Below are positions 17,119 to 25,774 of a stretch of 64,000 bases of DNA, piece after piece. The stretch lies in contig NZ_BDJC01000009.1 of NCBI RefSeq assembly GCF_002005565.1, positions 1 through 64,000 on the forward strand, in the 5' to 3' direction. Below the pieces are notes generated by a model. It worked only from the letters and a program-made list of their open reading frames with translations. It was not told the origin of the DNA and made no database searches. Numbering within the stretch: the stretch's first letter is position 1; each line of letters starts with the position of its first letter. Origin of the DNA: Streptomyces sp. JHA26. GTDB lineage: Bacteria; Actinomycetota; Actinomycetes; Streptomycetales; Streptomycetaceae. Made by a program: the position numbers and the translations under genes.

Positions 17119-18549
17119 TCAGCCGCGGGCCTCGGACAGCAGGCGCTGGAGCCTGGCCGCCCAGTCCTTCGCCTCGGGGAGGTCCTTGGTGGGCGTGGAG
17201 AAGTTGCCGCGCGTGTCGGGGTGCACGGGCGTGGTGGCGTCGATGATCATCTTGCTGGTCAGGCCCGCCGGCTGGGCGGCGGGGGCCAGTTCCACCACGG
17301 AGAGGTTGGGCAGGACGACGACGTCGTCGGCCGGGTTGACCTTCGACGACATCGCCCACATGACCTGCGGCAGGTCGAACGGGTCCACGTCCTCGTCGAC
17401 GACGATGACCGTGGTGATGTAGCCGAGGCCGTGCGGGGTCGTCATGGCGCGCATGGCCACGGCCTTGGCGAACCCGCCGTACCGCTTCCTGGTGGAGATC
17501 ACGGCCAGCAGGCCGTGCGTGTACATGGCGTTGACGGCCTGGACCTCGGGGAACTCGGCGCGCAGCTGCTTCAGCAGCGGGACGCAGGTGTTGGGGCCCA
17601 CGAGGTGGTCGCACTCGGTCCACGGCATGCCCAGGTAGAGGGACTCGAAGACCGGGTTCGTGCGGTAGGAGACGCGGTCGATGCGGACCACGGGCATGCG
17701 GCGGCCGCCGGAGTAGTGCCCGGTGAACTCGCCGAAGGGGCCTTCGATCTGGCGCTTGCGGCTCTCGATGACGCCTTCGATGACGACCTCGGAGCCCCAG
17801 GGCACGTCGAAGCCGGTGAGGGGGGCGGTGGCGATCGGGGCGGGCGCGCCGCGCAGGGCGCCGGCCATCTCGTACTCGCTCTGGTCGTATCCCATGGGCA
17901 TCCCGGCCACGATCGCCATCACCGGGTCGTTGCCGAGGGTGATGGCGATGGGGAGGTCCTCACCCTTCTCCTCGGCCTTGCGCAGGTGGATCGCGACGTC
18001 GTGCACCGGGACGGGCTGTATCGCGAGCCGGTTGCGGTCGACGACCTGGAGGCGGTAGGTCCCGACGTTCTGCTTGCCGAAGTGGCCGGGGTCCTCGAGG
18101 TCGCGGGAGACCACGGCGGCCTTGTCGAGGTAGAAGCCGCCGTCGCCGTCGTTGAGGCGGAACAGGGGGAGCACCGAGAAGAGGTCGACGTCGTCGCCCT
18201 CCTGCGTGTTCTCCCGCCACGGCGCGTCCTCGCGCCGCTCGGGGGCGACCGGGAAGGCGTCCCAGCGCCGGGCGAACTCCTCCACCTGTTCCTTGACCGG
18301 GGTGTGCTTGGGCAGGCCGAGGGCGAGGGCGTGGTTGGCCCAGGAGCCGTGGACGTTCAGGGCGATGCGGGCGTCGGTGAAGCCCTTGACGTTGTCGAAC
18401 CACAGGGCGGGTGCGCCGTCGCCGATGCGTCCGGCGGCGTTGGCCGCCGCGGCCAGGTCGGGTTCGGGCAGGACTTCTTCGGTGATGCGCAGCAGCTGGC
18501 CTTCCTTCTCCAGCGTGCTGAGGAAACCGCGCAGGTCGTCATAAGCCAT
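17119..18549 (-). CDS. vdcC: UbiD-family non-oxidative hydroxyarylic acid decarboxylase subunit C
   Basis: A 476-residue UbiD-family enzyme of normal length. Recognisable blocks are 'MAYDDLRGFLSTLEKEGQL' at the N-terminus, 'GTYRLQVVDRNRLAIQPVPVHD', 'GPFGEFTGHYSGGRRMPV' and 'GLGYITTVIVVDEDVDPFD'. With prenylated FMN it should decarboxylate a hydroxybenzoate (vanillate or 4-hydroxybenzoate type) reversibly. It lies between vdcB and vdcD on one transcript. The substrate is inferred from the vanillate-decarboxylating VdcBCD of Streptomyces and cannot be fixed from sequence. Confidence 0.92.
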   Translation of the reverse strand: MAYDDLRGFLSTLEKEGQLLRITEEVLPEPDLAAAANAAGRIGDGAPALWFDNVKGFTDARIALNVHGSWANHALALGLPKHTPVKEQVEEFARRWDAFPVAPERREDAPWRENTQEGDDVDLFSVLPLFRLNDGDGGFYLDKAAVVSRDLEDPGHFGKQNVGTYRLQVVDRNRLAIQPVPVHDVAIHLRKAEEKGEDLPIAITLGNDPVMAIVAGMPMGYDQSEYEMAGALRGAPAPIATAPLTGFDVPWGSEVVIEGVIESRKRQIEGPFGEFTGHYSGGRRMPVVRIDRVSYRTNPVFESLYLGMPWTECDHLVGPNTCVPLLKQLRAEFPEVQAVNAMYTHGLLAVISTRKRYGGFAKAVAMRAMTTPHGLGYITTVIVVDEDVDPFDLPQVMWAMSSKVNPADDVVVLPNLSVVELAPAAQPAGLTSKMIIDATTPVHPDTRGNFSTPTKDLPEAKDWAARLQRLLSEARG

Positions 18550-18614
18550 GGGTACTCCGTGGAAGCCGAACGTCAGGGGGTGGGGAGGCGGGGCGGTGGC
18601 CCCGGGGACGGGGG

Positions 18615-19205
18615 TCAGGAAGCCGGTCGCAGCAGGCGGGCGGCGCGCATGCCCTCCCACCTCTTGGCGGCGGGGGCGGGCAGGTCGAACTGGTCGAGGA
18701 CCCGGGCCACGACGTGGTCGACGATGTCGTCCACCGACCGCGGGTGGTTGTAGAAGGCGGGCACGGGCGGCACCATCTGCACGCCCATCCGGGAGAGCGC
18801 GAGCATGTTCTCCAGGTGGATCTCGCTCAGCGGTGTCTCGCGCGGGACGAGGACGAGCCTGCGGCGCTCCTTGAGCATCACGTCGGCGGCACGTCCGACC
18901 AGGCTGTCGGCGTATCCGGCGCGGATCCCGGCGAGGGTCTTCATCGAGCACGGCACGATCACCATGCCGTCGGTGCGGAACGAACCGGAGGAGATGGTGG
19001 CGCCCTGGTCCTCCGGCCGGTGCACGACGTCGGCCAGGTCGCCGACCTCGTCCACGGACAGGCCCGTCTCCAGCTCGATCGTCGTCCGCGCCCACCGGCT
19101 GAGGACCAGGTGGGTCTCGACGTCCGGCAGCTGGGCCAGCACCTGGAGGAACCGGACACCGAACACCGCGCCCGTGGCTCCCGTCATCCCCACGACCAGT
19201 CTCAT
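18615..19205 (-). CDS. vdcB: UbiX-family flavin prenyltransferase, decarboxylase subunit B
   Basis: A 196-residue UbiX-type flavoprotein. The N-terminus 'RLVVGMTGATGAVFGVRFLQ', 'SSGSFRTDGMVIVPCSMKTLAGI' and 'RRLVLVPRETPLSEIHLENML' are diagnostic. It prenylates FMN with dimethylallyl phosphate to make the cofactor for VdcC. First gene of the operon; an ATG at 19205 with GAGAGGG about 9 nt upstream sets the start. Divergent from an AraC-type regulator 97 bp away. Confidence 0.93.
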   Translation of the reverse strand: MRLVVGMTGATGAVFGVRFLQVLAQLPDVETHLVLSRWARTTIELETGLSVDEVGDLADVVHRPEDQGATISSGSFRTDGMVIVPCSMKTLAGIRAGYADSLVGRAADVMLKERRRLVLVPRETPLSEIHLENMLALSRMGVQMVPPVPAFYNHPRSVDDIVDHVVARVLDQFDLPAPAAKRWEGMRAARLLRPAS

Positions 19206-19302
19206 ACCGGGTTTCCCTCTCGCGTGCACCGCGCTGATCTGCGCCTACGTCCTCACGCTAGGAGCCCGGTCGGGGGGTGCGGCGGTACACTCGGGACTCG
19301 GC

Positions 19303-20202
19303 ATGGGGAGAAACGGACAGGTTGCGCAGCGGTCGGTCATCCGGGACCTGGCCCTGCGGCGTACGGCCGGTTCCCCGCCGGGACTGGAGCTGGTCGAGCT
19401 GGCGGGCCTGGCCGAGCGCGCCCGCCGGCACGGCAACGACCCGTACGCCTCGCTGCGCCCCGCCTTCCACCAGCTCGTCACCGTGCGGCCGGGCAGCCGC
19501 CTGACGGTCTCGGTGGACTTCACCCGGTACGAACTGTCCGGCGGCGCCTGGCTGTGGATCCGCCCGGGGCAGGTGCAACGCTGGGGCACGGACCTGGTGG
19601 AGGCCGAGGGGCTGGTGGTCGCGTTCCCCCCGGGTTTCCCCGACACGGAGACAGCCGCCGCCTCGGTCGCCGACGTGGCGTCGGCCCGGGCCCCCCTCAC
19701 ACCGGACGCGTCGGACGCGGAGGGTCTGCGCCGGGCGCTGGAGCACCTGCGGTACGAGTACGAGGCCATGGCCGAGCTGCCCCTGGAGTCCCACGTGCAG
19801 GTGCTGCGGCATCTGCTGGCGGTGCTGGTGGTGCGCCTGGCGAGGGCGTACGGGTCCGAGCCCGGCAGGCCGGTCCCGAACGAGACGTTCCGCCGTTTCC
19901 GCGCGGCCGTGGAGCGCGACTTCGCGGTCACCCGCCGGGTGGAGGACTACGCGGCGGCGCTGGGCTACAGCCGTCGCACGCTCACCCGGGCCGCGGAGGC
20001 CGTCACCGGCATGCCGGCGAAGCGCTACATCGACGAACGCGTGGTGCTGGAGGCCAAACGGGAGCTGGCCCACGGTCCGCTGACCGTCGCCGCCGTCGCC
20101 GCGCGCCTGGGTTTCGCCGACGCCAGCGACTTCACCAAGTTCTTCCGGCAGCGGGCGGGCACGACGCCGACGGCCTTCCGCAGGACGGCTCGCGGCGCCT
20201 GA
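19303..20202 (+). CDS. AraC-family transcriptional regulator
   Basis: A 299-residue protein with an N-terminal cupin-like sensor region ('HQLVTVRPGSRLTVSVDFTRYELSGG') and a C-terminal AraC double helix-turn-helix (about 205-295: 'VEDYAAALGYSRRTLTRAAEAVTGMPAKRYIDERVVLEAKRELAH'... 'GFADASDFTKFFRQRAGTTPTAFR'). The split with vdcBCD is only 97 bp, so it probably controls that operon in response to an aromatic acid, which is inference. An ATG at 19303 without a strong Shine-Dalgarno is used. Confidence 0.9.
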   Translation: MGRNGQVAQRSVIRDLALRRTAGSPPGLELVELAGLAERARRHGNDPYASLRPAFHQLVTVRPGSRLTVSVDFTRYELSGGAWLWIRPGQVQRWGTDLVEAEGLVVAFPPGFPDTETAAASVADVASARAPLTPDASDAEGLRRALEHLRYEYEAMAELPLESHVQVLRHLLAVLVVRLARAYGSEPGRPVPNETFRRFRAAVERDFAVTRRVEDYAAALGYSRRTLTRAAEAVTGMPAKRYIDERVVLEAKRELAHGPLTVAAVAARLGFADASDFTKFFRQRAGTTPTAFRRTARGA

Positions 20203-20273
20203 CCGAAGGGCCTGCGGCGTCCGGCGGCGGTGTCGCGGGGGCGAAACACCTCTGGGCGTGGGGGACGTGCGCG

Positions 20274-20684
20274 ATGGTCGCCCTGGGCGGGGCACTGCTC
20301 GGTCTGCTGTTCCGCGGCGGGTCCGCGCCCTCCGCCCTCCCGCGCGTCCCGCGCCTCGCGCACAGGAAGAAGGAGGAGGCGGCCCGGGCGCTCGGCCGGA
20401 ATCCGGTGGCCCGCCACGGTGAGCCGATGGCCTCCACCGACATGGGCAACGTGTCCCACGTCGTGCCCTCGATCCATCCCTGCATCGGGTACGACACCGG
20501 GGGCGCCCTCCAGCACACCGAGGACTTCGCCCGCCACGGGACCGGTGCGGATGCCGACCGCGCCGTCCTGGACGGTGCGATCGCCCTGGCCCGGGTCGCG
20601 GTGGACCTGGCCACCGATCCCGTGCAGCGGGATCGCTTCCTCCACGGCGTGGCCCGTCGTCGGACGGCTGCCTCGCCGGGGTGA
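20274..20684 (+). pseudogene. M20-family amidohydrolase/peptidase C-terminal relic
   Basis: The frame carries an excellent C-terminal match to M20 aminoacyl-amidohydrolases: 'ALGRNPVARHGEP', then 'STDMGNVSHVVPSIHPCIGY', then 'TADRAVLDGAIALA'-like helix. The N-terminal ~300 residues, including the metal-binding catalytic half, are missing. The preceding residues ('MVALGGALLGLLFRGGSAPS') are not M20-like, so this is a truncated relic fused to unrelated DNA directly behind the AraC gene. A strong terminator follows. Confidence 0.75.
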
Positions 20685-20699
20685 CCCGGGGCCCGGACG

Positions 20700-20741
20700 G
20701 CGCGGCAGGGCGACGCGGTTCCCGCGCTCGCCCTGCCGCGC
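20700..20741 (+). terminator. Long hairpin terminator
   Basis: An inverted repeat (20700-20718 / 20722-20741) of 19 bp with one bulged C and a 3-nt loop, just after the M20 relic. Confidence 0.8.
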
Positions 20742-20822
20742 GGCGACTCGGACACGTACGGCGGTGACGACGGGGCATACGGGATCCCGAGCATGGAACG
20801 TCGCCGACCAGTGGGAGCCCTC

Positions 20823-21065
20823 GTGCCACCGATCCTGCGCACCGCCCGCGCGTGCAGCGCAGTCGCCGTCCTGCTTCTCGGGTGCGCCGGTTACGCGGCC
20901 GCGTACCATCCCTGGCTGGCCCTGCCCGGCCTGTTCGGCACGGCCGTCCTCGCCTGCTGTGCCGCCGACGCCCGTGCGGAGCACCGGCGTCGGATCGCCC
21001 GGGCGCGGCGGGCCGAGCGGCTCGCCCGGCCTCGTCCGGAAGGGCCGCTCGCCGCGCCGGCGTGA
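20823..21065 (+). CDS. Small membrane protein, unknown
   Basis: An 80-residue protein with two adjacent hydrophobic segments (about 8-28 and 32-50) and a very Arg-rich C-terminal tail. The GTG at 20823 is favoured by GGGAG five bases upstream; an ATG at 20793 would add ten residues. No family recognised. It is followed by 126 bp of GC-rich DNA before the convergent LysR gene. Confidence 0.5.
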   Translation: MPPILRTARACSAVAVLLLGCAGYAAAYHPWLALPGLFGTAVLACCAADARAEHRRRIARARRAERLARPRPEGPLAAPA

Positions 21066-21191
21066 CACCGGCCGCGACCGGGCGTCCGGTGCGTCCCTCA
21101 CGGTGTGCCGGCTTCGGACGGTCCCCGGGCCGGTACGCCGGCGTCGAGGCGCACGACCGGTGGTCCGGGCGTCCTTCGCGGCCGGGGCCCG

Positions 21192-22079
21192 CTACGGCTC
21201 GGTCCGGGCCGCGCGTACACCGAGCAGGGAGAGGAAGGCGGAGGCCGCGGGGGACGGGGGTACGCGTCTCCAGACGAGGTGTTCCACCCGTACCGGTCCC
21301 CCGGTGACGGCCACGCGGCGCAGCCCGTGCAGCTCGGTGGTGAACGCCTCGGGCAGCAGGGCGATGCCCAGCCCGTGGCGGACCATCCGCACCATCAGCT
21401 CGACCCCGGACACCTCGAAGGTGACCTCGCGGCGCAGGCCGGCCGCCGCGAACGCCCGGTCCGACTGGGCGCGGGCCGCGCTGCCCTCGGCGAAGTCCAC
21501 GAACGCCTCACCGGCGAGGAGGTGGAGGTCCACCTCGTCCTGCGCGGCCAAGGGGTGGTCCGGTGCGACCACGGCGACGTGCCGGTCGTGGGCGAGTTCC
21601 TCGTCGTGGACGCCCTCCAGCCGGAATCCCGGCTGTACGCCGAGGAAGGCCGCGTCGAGCGTGCCCTCGCGCACCTGCTCGACGAGGCGCTCGCTGGAGC
21701 CCGCGCGGAGGCTGATCCGCACCTGGGGATGGCGCCGCCGGTAGTCGCGGAGCAGTGCGGGGAGATCGACGGCGGCGACCGTGGGGATCGACCCGACGGT
21801 GAGTCTGCCCCGTACCTCGCCGGTGGCCGCCGCCACCTCCGCCCGGGCCCGCTCCGCCGCTTCCAGGGCCTGGCGGGCGGCCGGCAGGAACGCCTCTCCG
21901 GCGGTGGTCAGCCGCACCCGGCGGCTGGTCCGCTCGAACAGCCGGGCGCCCAGTTCCTTCTCCAGCCGGGCCACTTGGTGGCTGAGCGCGGACTGGACGA
22001 TGTGGCACCGTTCGGCGGCACGGGTGAAGCTGGCGGTCTCCGCGACCGCGAGGACGTAGCGCATCTGCTGGAGGTCCAT
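21192..22079 (-). CDS. LysR-family transcriptional regulator
   Basis: A 295-residue protein with the canonical LysR start 'MDLQQMRYVLAVAETASFTRAAERCHIVQSALSHQVARLEKELGARLF' (winged HTH, residues 1-60) and a periplasmic-binding-protein-like effector domain (about 90-290). Divergent from a VOC-family gene, the classic LysR arrangement. A perfect T-N11-A dyad overlaps its own start region, suggesting autoregulation. The effector is unknown. Confidence 0.93.
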   Translation of the reverse strand: MDLQQMRYVLAVAETASFTRAAERCHIVQSALSHQVARLEKELGARLFERTSRRVRLTTAGEAFLPAARQALEAAERARAEVAAATGEVRGRLTVGSIPTVAAVDLPALLRDYRRRHPQVRISLRAGSSERLVEQVREGTLDAAFLGVQPGFRLEGVHDEELAHDRHVAVVAPDHPLAAQDEVDLHLLAGEAFVDFAEGSAARAQSDRAFAAAGLRREVTFEVSGVELMVRMVRHGLGIALLPEAFTTELHGLRRVAVTGGPVRVEHLVWRRVPPSPAASAFLSLLGVRAARTEP

Positions 22080-22085
22080 CCGTGG

Positions 22086-22100
22086 ATCGTGAAGCACGAT
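22086..22100. promoter_or_regulatory. LysR-type operator (T-N11-A)
   Basis: ATCGTGAAGCACGAT is a perfect 6-3-6 dyad containing T-N11-A, seven bases upstream of the LysR ATG. A wider dyad (CATCCG 22077-22082 with CGGATG 22105-22110) surrounds it. Occlusion of the LysR ribosome and promoter region would give autorepression. Confidence 0.6.
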
Positions 22101-22234
22101 GGATCGGATGACAAACATGCGTTGGACCGCTGGATGCCCGTCCGGCCATGCTGGTTCCGGGCCGGAGGACAGCCGCACCGGCCCCTCGCAGCCCCCTCGG
22201 CGCCCCGGGCGCCTTCACCTGTGGAGACACACCC

Positions 22235-22624
22235 ATGCGCGTGATCGCCTTCGACCACCTCGTCCTGAACGTCGCCGACGTCGAGCGTTCGCTCGCCTTC
22301 TACACCGGTCCTCTGGGCCTGGAGCCCGTACGGGTCGAGGAGTGGCGGGCCGGCAGGGCGCCCTTCCCCTCCGTGCGGGTGAGCCCCACCACCATCATCG
22401 ATCTCGTCGAGGCGCCCGCCGGCGGCCCGCGGGGCTCGAACGTCGACCACATCTGTCTGGTGGTCGAGCCCCTCGACTGGCAACAGGTCGTCGACTCGGG
22501 TGTGTTCACCGTGCTGGACGGCCCCGGCGAGCGCTTCGGGGCCCGGGGCACCGCCGTCTCCCTCTACGTGGAGGACCCCGACGGCAACACCGTGGAACTG
22601 CGCTGGTACCCGCAGAACCCCTGA
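22235..22624 (+). CDS. VOC-family (glyoxalase/dioxygenase fold) protein
   Basis: A 129-residue single VOC module: 'FDHLVLNVADVERSLAFYTGPLGLEPVRVEEW' at the N-terminus and 'YVEDPDGNTVELRWYPQ' at the C-terminus. His8 and the C-terminal Glu are the usual metal ligands. It could be a glyoxalase, dioxygenase or resistance-type binding protein. An ATG with GGAG about 9 nt upstream is used. Divergent from the LysR gene, which probably regulates it. Confidence 0.88.
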   Translation: MRVIAFDHLVLNVADVERSLAFYTGPLGLEPVRVEEWRAGRAPFPSVRVSPTTIIDLVEAPAGGPRGSNVDHICLVVEPLDWQQVVDSGVFTVLDGPGERFGARGTAVSLYVEDPDGNTVELRWYPQNP

Positions 22625-22733
22625 GTCCCCCTTCTCCGCCACGCGTTCCACGACCCGGGCACGGCCCCGCTGCGGCGGGTCCCCGGGCGACGGCCCGTGC
22701 CCGACGTGTCCGGGCCGGAGGAGAGCACCCCCT

Positions 22734-22949
22734 GTGAAGAGCCGTCCGGCCGGCGTCCTCGTCGACGACCGGGCCGAGGCCCTGCGCTTTTGCACCGACG
22801 TCGACGGCACCTGCGCGCACCTGGTCCGGATCGCGTCGCGGGCGCGGTGGGCGGTCCGGCTCCGGCACGCTGTTGCGGGCGTCGGGGCCGCGGCGGAGAC
22901 TGGCCGCGCGGGGACCGCCGTCCGGAGAGGGCCGGGACACGATGGGTGA
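22734..22949 (+). pseudogene. Possible truncated VOC-family gene
   Basis: After a good ribosome site (GGAGGAG), a GTG ORF reads 'GVLVDDRAEALRFCTDV', strongly like the start of VOC proteins ('VxVDDQxxALRFYTDVLGF'), then loses all similarity for the remaining ~45 codons and runs into the next gene's start. It may be a second, decayed VOC gene in the 317-bp gap behind the intact one, or a chance resemblance. Confidence 0.35.
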
Positions 22950-23733
22950 CTACGCGGACCTTCCTGGGGTCAGGACCTGGTACGAGACCGAGGGGACCGG
23001 CGATCCGCTGGTCCTGCTGCACGGCGGTTTCTGCACCAACGACACGTGGGGTGCGCAGCGCGCCGACCTCGCCGCCGCGTACCGCCTCTTCCTGCCCGAG
23101 CGGCGGGCGCACGGACACACCCCCGACGTCGACGGACCGCTCACCTACCGGGACATGGCCGACGACACGGTGGACTTCCTCGAGACGGTCGTGCGGGGCG
23201 CGGCCCACCTGGTCGGCTGGAGCGACGGGGGCGTCGTCGCCCTGCTCGTCGCCGTCGCACGGCCCGACCTGGTGCGCAAGGTCGTGCTGATCGGGGCCAA
23301 CTTCCGTCCCGGCCCCGAGTGTTTCGCCGATCCGGCGATGCTCGACGCGATGACGCCGGACAGCGCCGATCTCGCGTTCTTCCGCGAGCTGTACGAGGCC
23401 GTCGCGCCGGACGGCGCGGATCACTGGCCGGTGGTCGCCGCGAAGCTGACCGACATGTGGCGCACCCAGCCGGCGCTCACCGCCGAGGACCTGGGCCGCG
23501 TCCGGGCCCCCGCCCTGGTCCTCGTCGGCGACGACGACCTGATGACGCTGGAGCACACGACCGCCCTGTACCGCGCGATCCCCGACTCGCGGCTGGCCGT
23601 CGTCCCCGGGGCCTCCCACCTGGTCCCGCTGGAGAAGCCCGCCCTCGTCAACCGGCTGATCCTCGACCACCTGGCACAGGACGCGGTCGAGACGATGATG
23701 CCCGTCCGGCGCGCGCCGTCCCCGGGGCCCTGA
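22942..23733 (+). CDS. Alpha/beta-fold hydrolase
   Basis: A 263-residue hydrolase. The oxyanion loop 'LVLLHGGFCTND' (about 17-28), a nucleophile elbow with the altered motif GWSDGG (Asp in the nucleophile position, as in dehalogenase/epoxide-hydrolase-like members, or Ser one residue before), 'LVLVGDDDLMTL' for the acid and 'GASHLVPLEKP' for His are visible. Substrate unknown. Placed between VOC genes and a ZIP transporter, with no clear shared pathway. Confidence 0.87.
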   Translation: MGDYADLPGVRTWYETEGTGDPLVLLHGGFCTNDTWGAQRADLAAAYRLFLPERRAHGHTPDVDGPLTYRDMADDTVDFLETVVRGAAHLVGWSDGGVVALLVAVARPDLVRKVVLIGANFRPGPECFADPAMLDAMTPDSADLAFFRELYEAVAPDGADHWPVVAAKLTDMWRTQPALTAEDLGRVRAPALVLVGDDDLMTLEHTTALYRAIPDSRLAVVPGASHLVPLEKPALVNRLILDHLAQDAVETMMPVRRAPSPGP

Positions 23734-23809
23734 CGCGCGTCCGTGGCGACGTCCGGGGCGGTGCGCGGGACGACGGCATCGTCGAGGTGGAGCCGGGTAC
23801 CGGCAGGGG

Positions 23810-24571
23810 ATGACCGAAGTGGTGCAGGCGGGATGGTGGGGGCTGCTGGCGGGCTCGGCGCTGCTGCTGGGGGCGGCGGTCGGCTACGGGGTGCGGGTGC
23901 CGCAGAAGGTGATCGCCACGGTGATGGCGTTCGGCGCGGGGGTGCTGATCTCCGCGGTCTCCTTCGAGCTGGTCGGTGAGGCGTACGACCGGGCCGGGCT
24001 GGCTCCGGCCGCGATCGGGACGATCCTCGGCGCGGGGGCCTACACGGCCGGCAACCTCTGGCTGGCCCGCCGCGGCGCCCGGCACCGCAAACGCTCCGGT
24101 CACCACACGGGGCACACGCAGCCGTCCGAGGCCCAGCAGGGCGGCTCCGGACTGGCGCTGGCGCTCGGGGCGCTGCTGGACGGGGTCCCGGAGTCGGCCG
24201 TGATCGGGGTGAGCCTGCTCGACGGCGGCGCGGTCAGTCTGGTGACCGTGGCGGCCGTCTTCATCAGCAACGTGCCGGAGGGGCTGTCGAGTTCCGCGGG
24301 GATGAGGAGGGCCGGCCGGGGCAAGGGGTACGTCTTCGGTGTGTGGGGTGCGATCGCCGCCGCCAGCACCGTGTCCGCCGTCCTCGGCTACACCGTCGTC
24401 GGAGCCTTCTCCCCGGCGGTGATCGCCGCCGTCACGGCGGTGGCGGCCGGGGCGATCCTCGCCATGATCGCCGACACGATGATCCCGGAGGCCTTCGAGG
24501 ACGCCCACCTGGCCATCGGGCTGGTCACGGTGAGCGGTTTCCTCGTCTCGTTCGCCCTGTCCCACGCCTGA
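23810..24571 (+). CDS. ZIP-family metal transporter
   Basis: A 253-residue protein with about eight hydrophobic segments and a His-rich cytosolic loop ('RHRKRSGHHTGHTQ', about 90-103). The signatures 'ALGALLDGVPESAVIGVSL' and 'VFISNVPEGLSSSAGMR' contain the conserved HxxxP/N-type metal residues of ZIP transporters (the His of the first is replaced by Asp-Gly). It probably moves Zn2+ or another divalent cation across the membrane. ATG start; GGCAGGGG precedes it. Confidence 0.85.
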   Translation: MTEVVQAGWWGLLAGSALLLGAAVGYGVRVPQKVIATVMAFGAGVLISAVSFELVGEAYDRAGLAPAAIGTILGAGAYTAGNLWLARRGARHRKRSGHHTGHTQPSEAQQGGSGLALALGALLDGVPESAVIGVSLLDGGAVSLVTVAAVFISNVPEGLSSSAGMRRAGRGKGYVFGVWGAIAAASTVSAVLGYTVVGAFSPAVIAAVTAVAAGAILAMIADTMIPEAFEDAHLAIGLVTVSGFLVSFALSHA

Positions 24572-24738
24572 ACCGGGGCGGTCGCACGGCGGCGGGACCC
24601 GGCCGGTGCCGCCGAAGGGGCATGGTTTCCCGCCGTACCGGGAACAGGGGCGCGGTGGCATCGACCGCACGGGGACGCGGGCGCCGCGGGACCGGCCGAA
24701 CGGGGCCGTCCGTGCCGGCCCCGGGAGAGTGGGACGAC

Positions 24739-25155
24739 ATGACGCGAAGCGTCGAATCGGTCCGGCGAGCGGCGCTGGGTGTTCTCGGCGCGGTGCTGGT
24801 GGTGGTCGGTGTGGCTCTGCTGGTGCTGCCCGGGCCGGGGCTGCTGCTCGTGTTCGCCGGTGTGGTGCTGCTGGCCCGCGCCGTACCGGCACTGGACCGG
24901 TTCGTCGCTCCCGTCCGCAGCCGGGCGATGCGGGCCACCGAGGAGAGCGTCTCCTCGCCGTGGCGCATCGCCGGCGCGGTCCTGGCGGGGCTGTGCCTCA
25001 TCGGCGCGGGCCTGGTGTGGGGTCTGGTCCCCCGGGTCCCGTTCGCCGGTTGGGGCACGGGGGCGAGCCTGATCGTCTCGGGTCTCGTCCTCTTCGCCCT
25101 CCTCGTCTGGAGCTACCGCCGCGTCCGGGCCGCCCGCGACGCCCCTGGACGGTGA
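24739..25155 (+). CDS. PGPGW-family membrane protein
   Basis: A 138-residue protein with four hydrophobic segments. 'ALLVLPGPGLLLVFAGVVLLA' (about 28-48) is the signature of the PGPGW/TIGR02611 family of actinobacterial small membrane proteins of unknown function. An ATG with GGGAGAGTGGG upstream sets the start. A single gene. Confidence 0.82.
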   Translation: MTRSVESVRRAALGVLGAVLVVVGVALLVLPGPGLLLVFAGVVLLARAVPALDRFVAPVRSRAMRATEESVSSPWRIAGAVLAGLCLIGAGLVWGLVPRVPFAGWGTGASLIVSGLVLFALLVWSYRRVRAARDAPGR

Positions 25156-25225
25156 CGATGGCGGACTTCCTTTCCTCTCCTCCGTGACGACCGGCTGCGC
25201 GCGCCGGAATCATCGCCGGCGCCGG

Positions 25226-25648
25226 TCACGCGACGGAGGCGTCACCCGCCGCGTCGACGCGCGCCTGCTCGGCCAGACGCCGCCTGGCGTCGTCCCAGGA
25301 GAGGGGGAGCCCGCCGGTGTCGGCCTCCCAGAAGGTGAAGGTGGAGTCGCGCATGGTCGAGCGCAGGGACGTCATGATGCCGCGGTGCGGCTCGGTCCTC
25401 GCATAGGCGTACAGGGCGTCGCGGTCCTCCCAGGCGGACAGGGTCCAGAAGACCCGCTCGAACGGCTGGGCGATCAGGGAGGCCCCGTAGGCGCCGGGGG
25501 CGGTGCGGACCTGGCGCCAGGCGGCCAGGGAGCGCAGGAAGAGCCGGGGCACGTCCTTGAGGGACCGCACTTCGAAGCGGGACGCCATGACGAACGCCGT
25601 GCCGTCCGGCGGGGGCGGGTTCGGGACGGTCCAGGGCAGTGTGGGCAC
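25226..25648 (-). CDS. DUF3291 (monooxygenase-like) protein
   Basis: A 140-residue protein matching DUF3291: 'ASRFEVRSLKDVPRLFLRSLAAWRQVRTAPGAYGASLIAQPFERVFWTLSAWEDRDALYAY' then a Trp/Phe-rich end. These belong to the ferredoxin-like (ABM-like) fold with no established reaction. GTG at 25648 is chosen because GGAGG lies ~10 nt upstream. Divergent from a TetR gene and preceded by dyads, so probably its target. Confidence 0.78.
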   Translation of the reverse strand: MPTLPWTVPNPPPPDGTAFVMASRFEVRSLKDVPRLFLRSLAAWRQVRTAPGAYGASLIAQPFERVFWTLSAWEDRDALYAYARTEPHRGIMTSLRSTMRDSTFTFWEADTGGLPLSWDDARRRLAEQARVDAAGDASVA

Positions 25649-25676
25649 CGTACTCTCGCCTCCAAGATTGGTGAGT

Positions 25677-25701
25677 GGCACTCTCCACAGTAGACAGTGC
25701 C
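25677..25701 (-). promoter_or_regulatory. Candidate operator upstream of the DUF3291 gene
   Basis: GGCACT at 25677-25682 pairs with AGTGCC at 25696-25701 across a 13-bp spacer containing a minus-strand TACTGT hexamer. A second small dyad, GAGTG-G-CACTC, overlaps at 25673-25683. Confidence 0.4.
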
Positions 25702-25774
25702 GCTATCCAAGGGCCAGTGGATTCACGCACCCGGCCGGCCGGATCCCCGCGGCACCCGGAGAACACGCCCGAAC

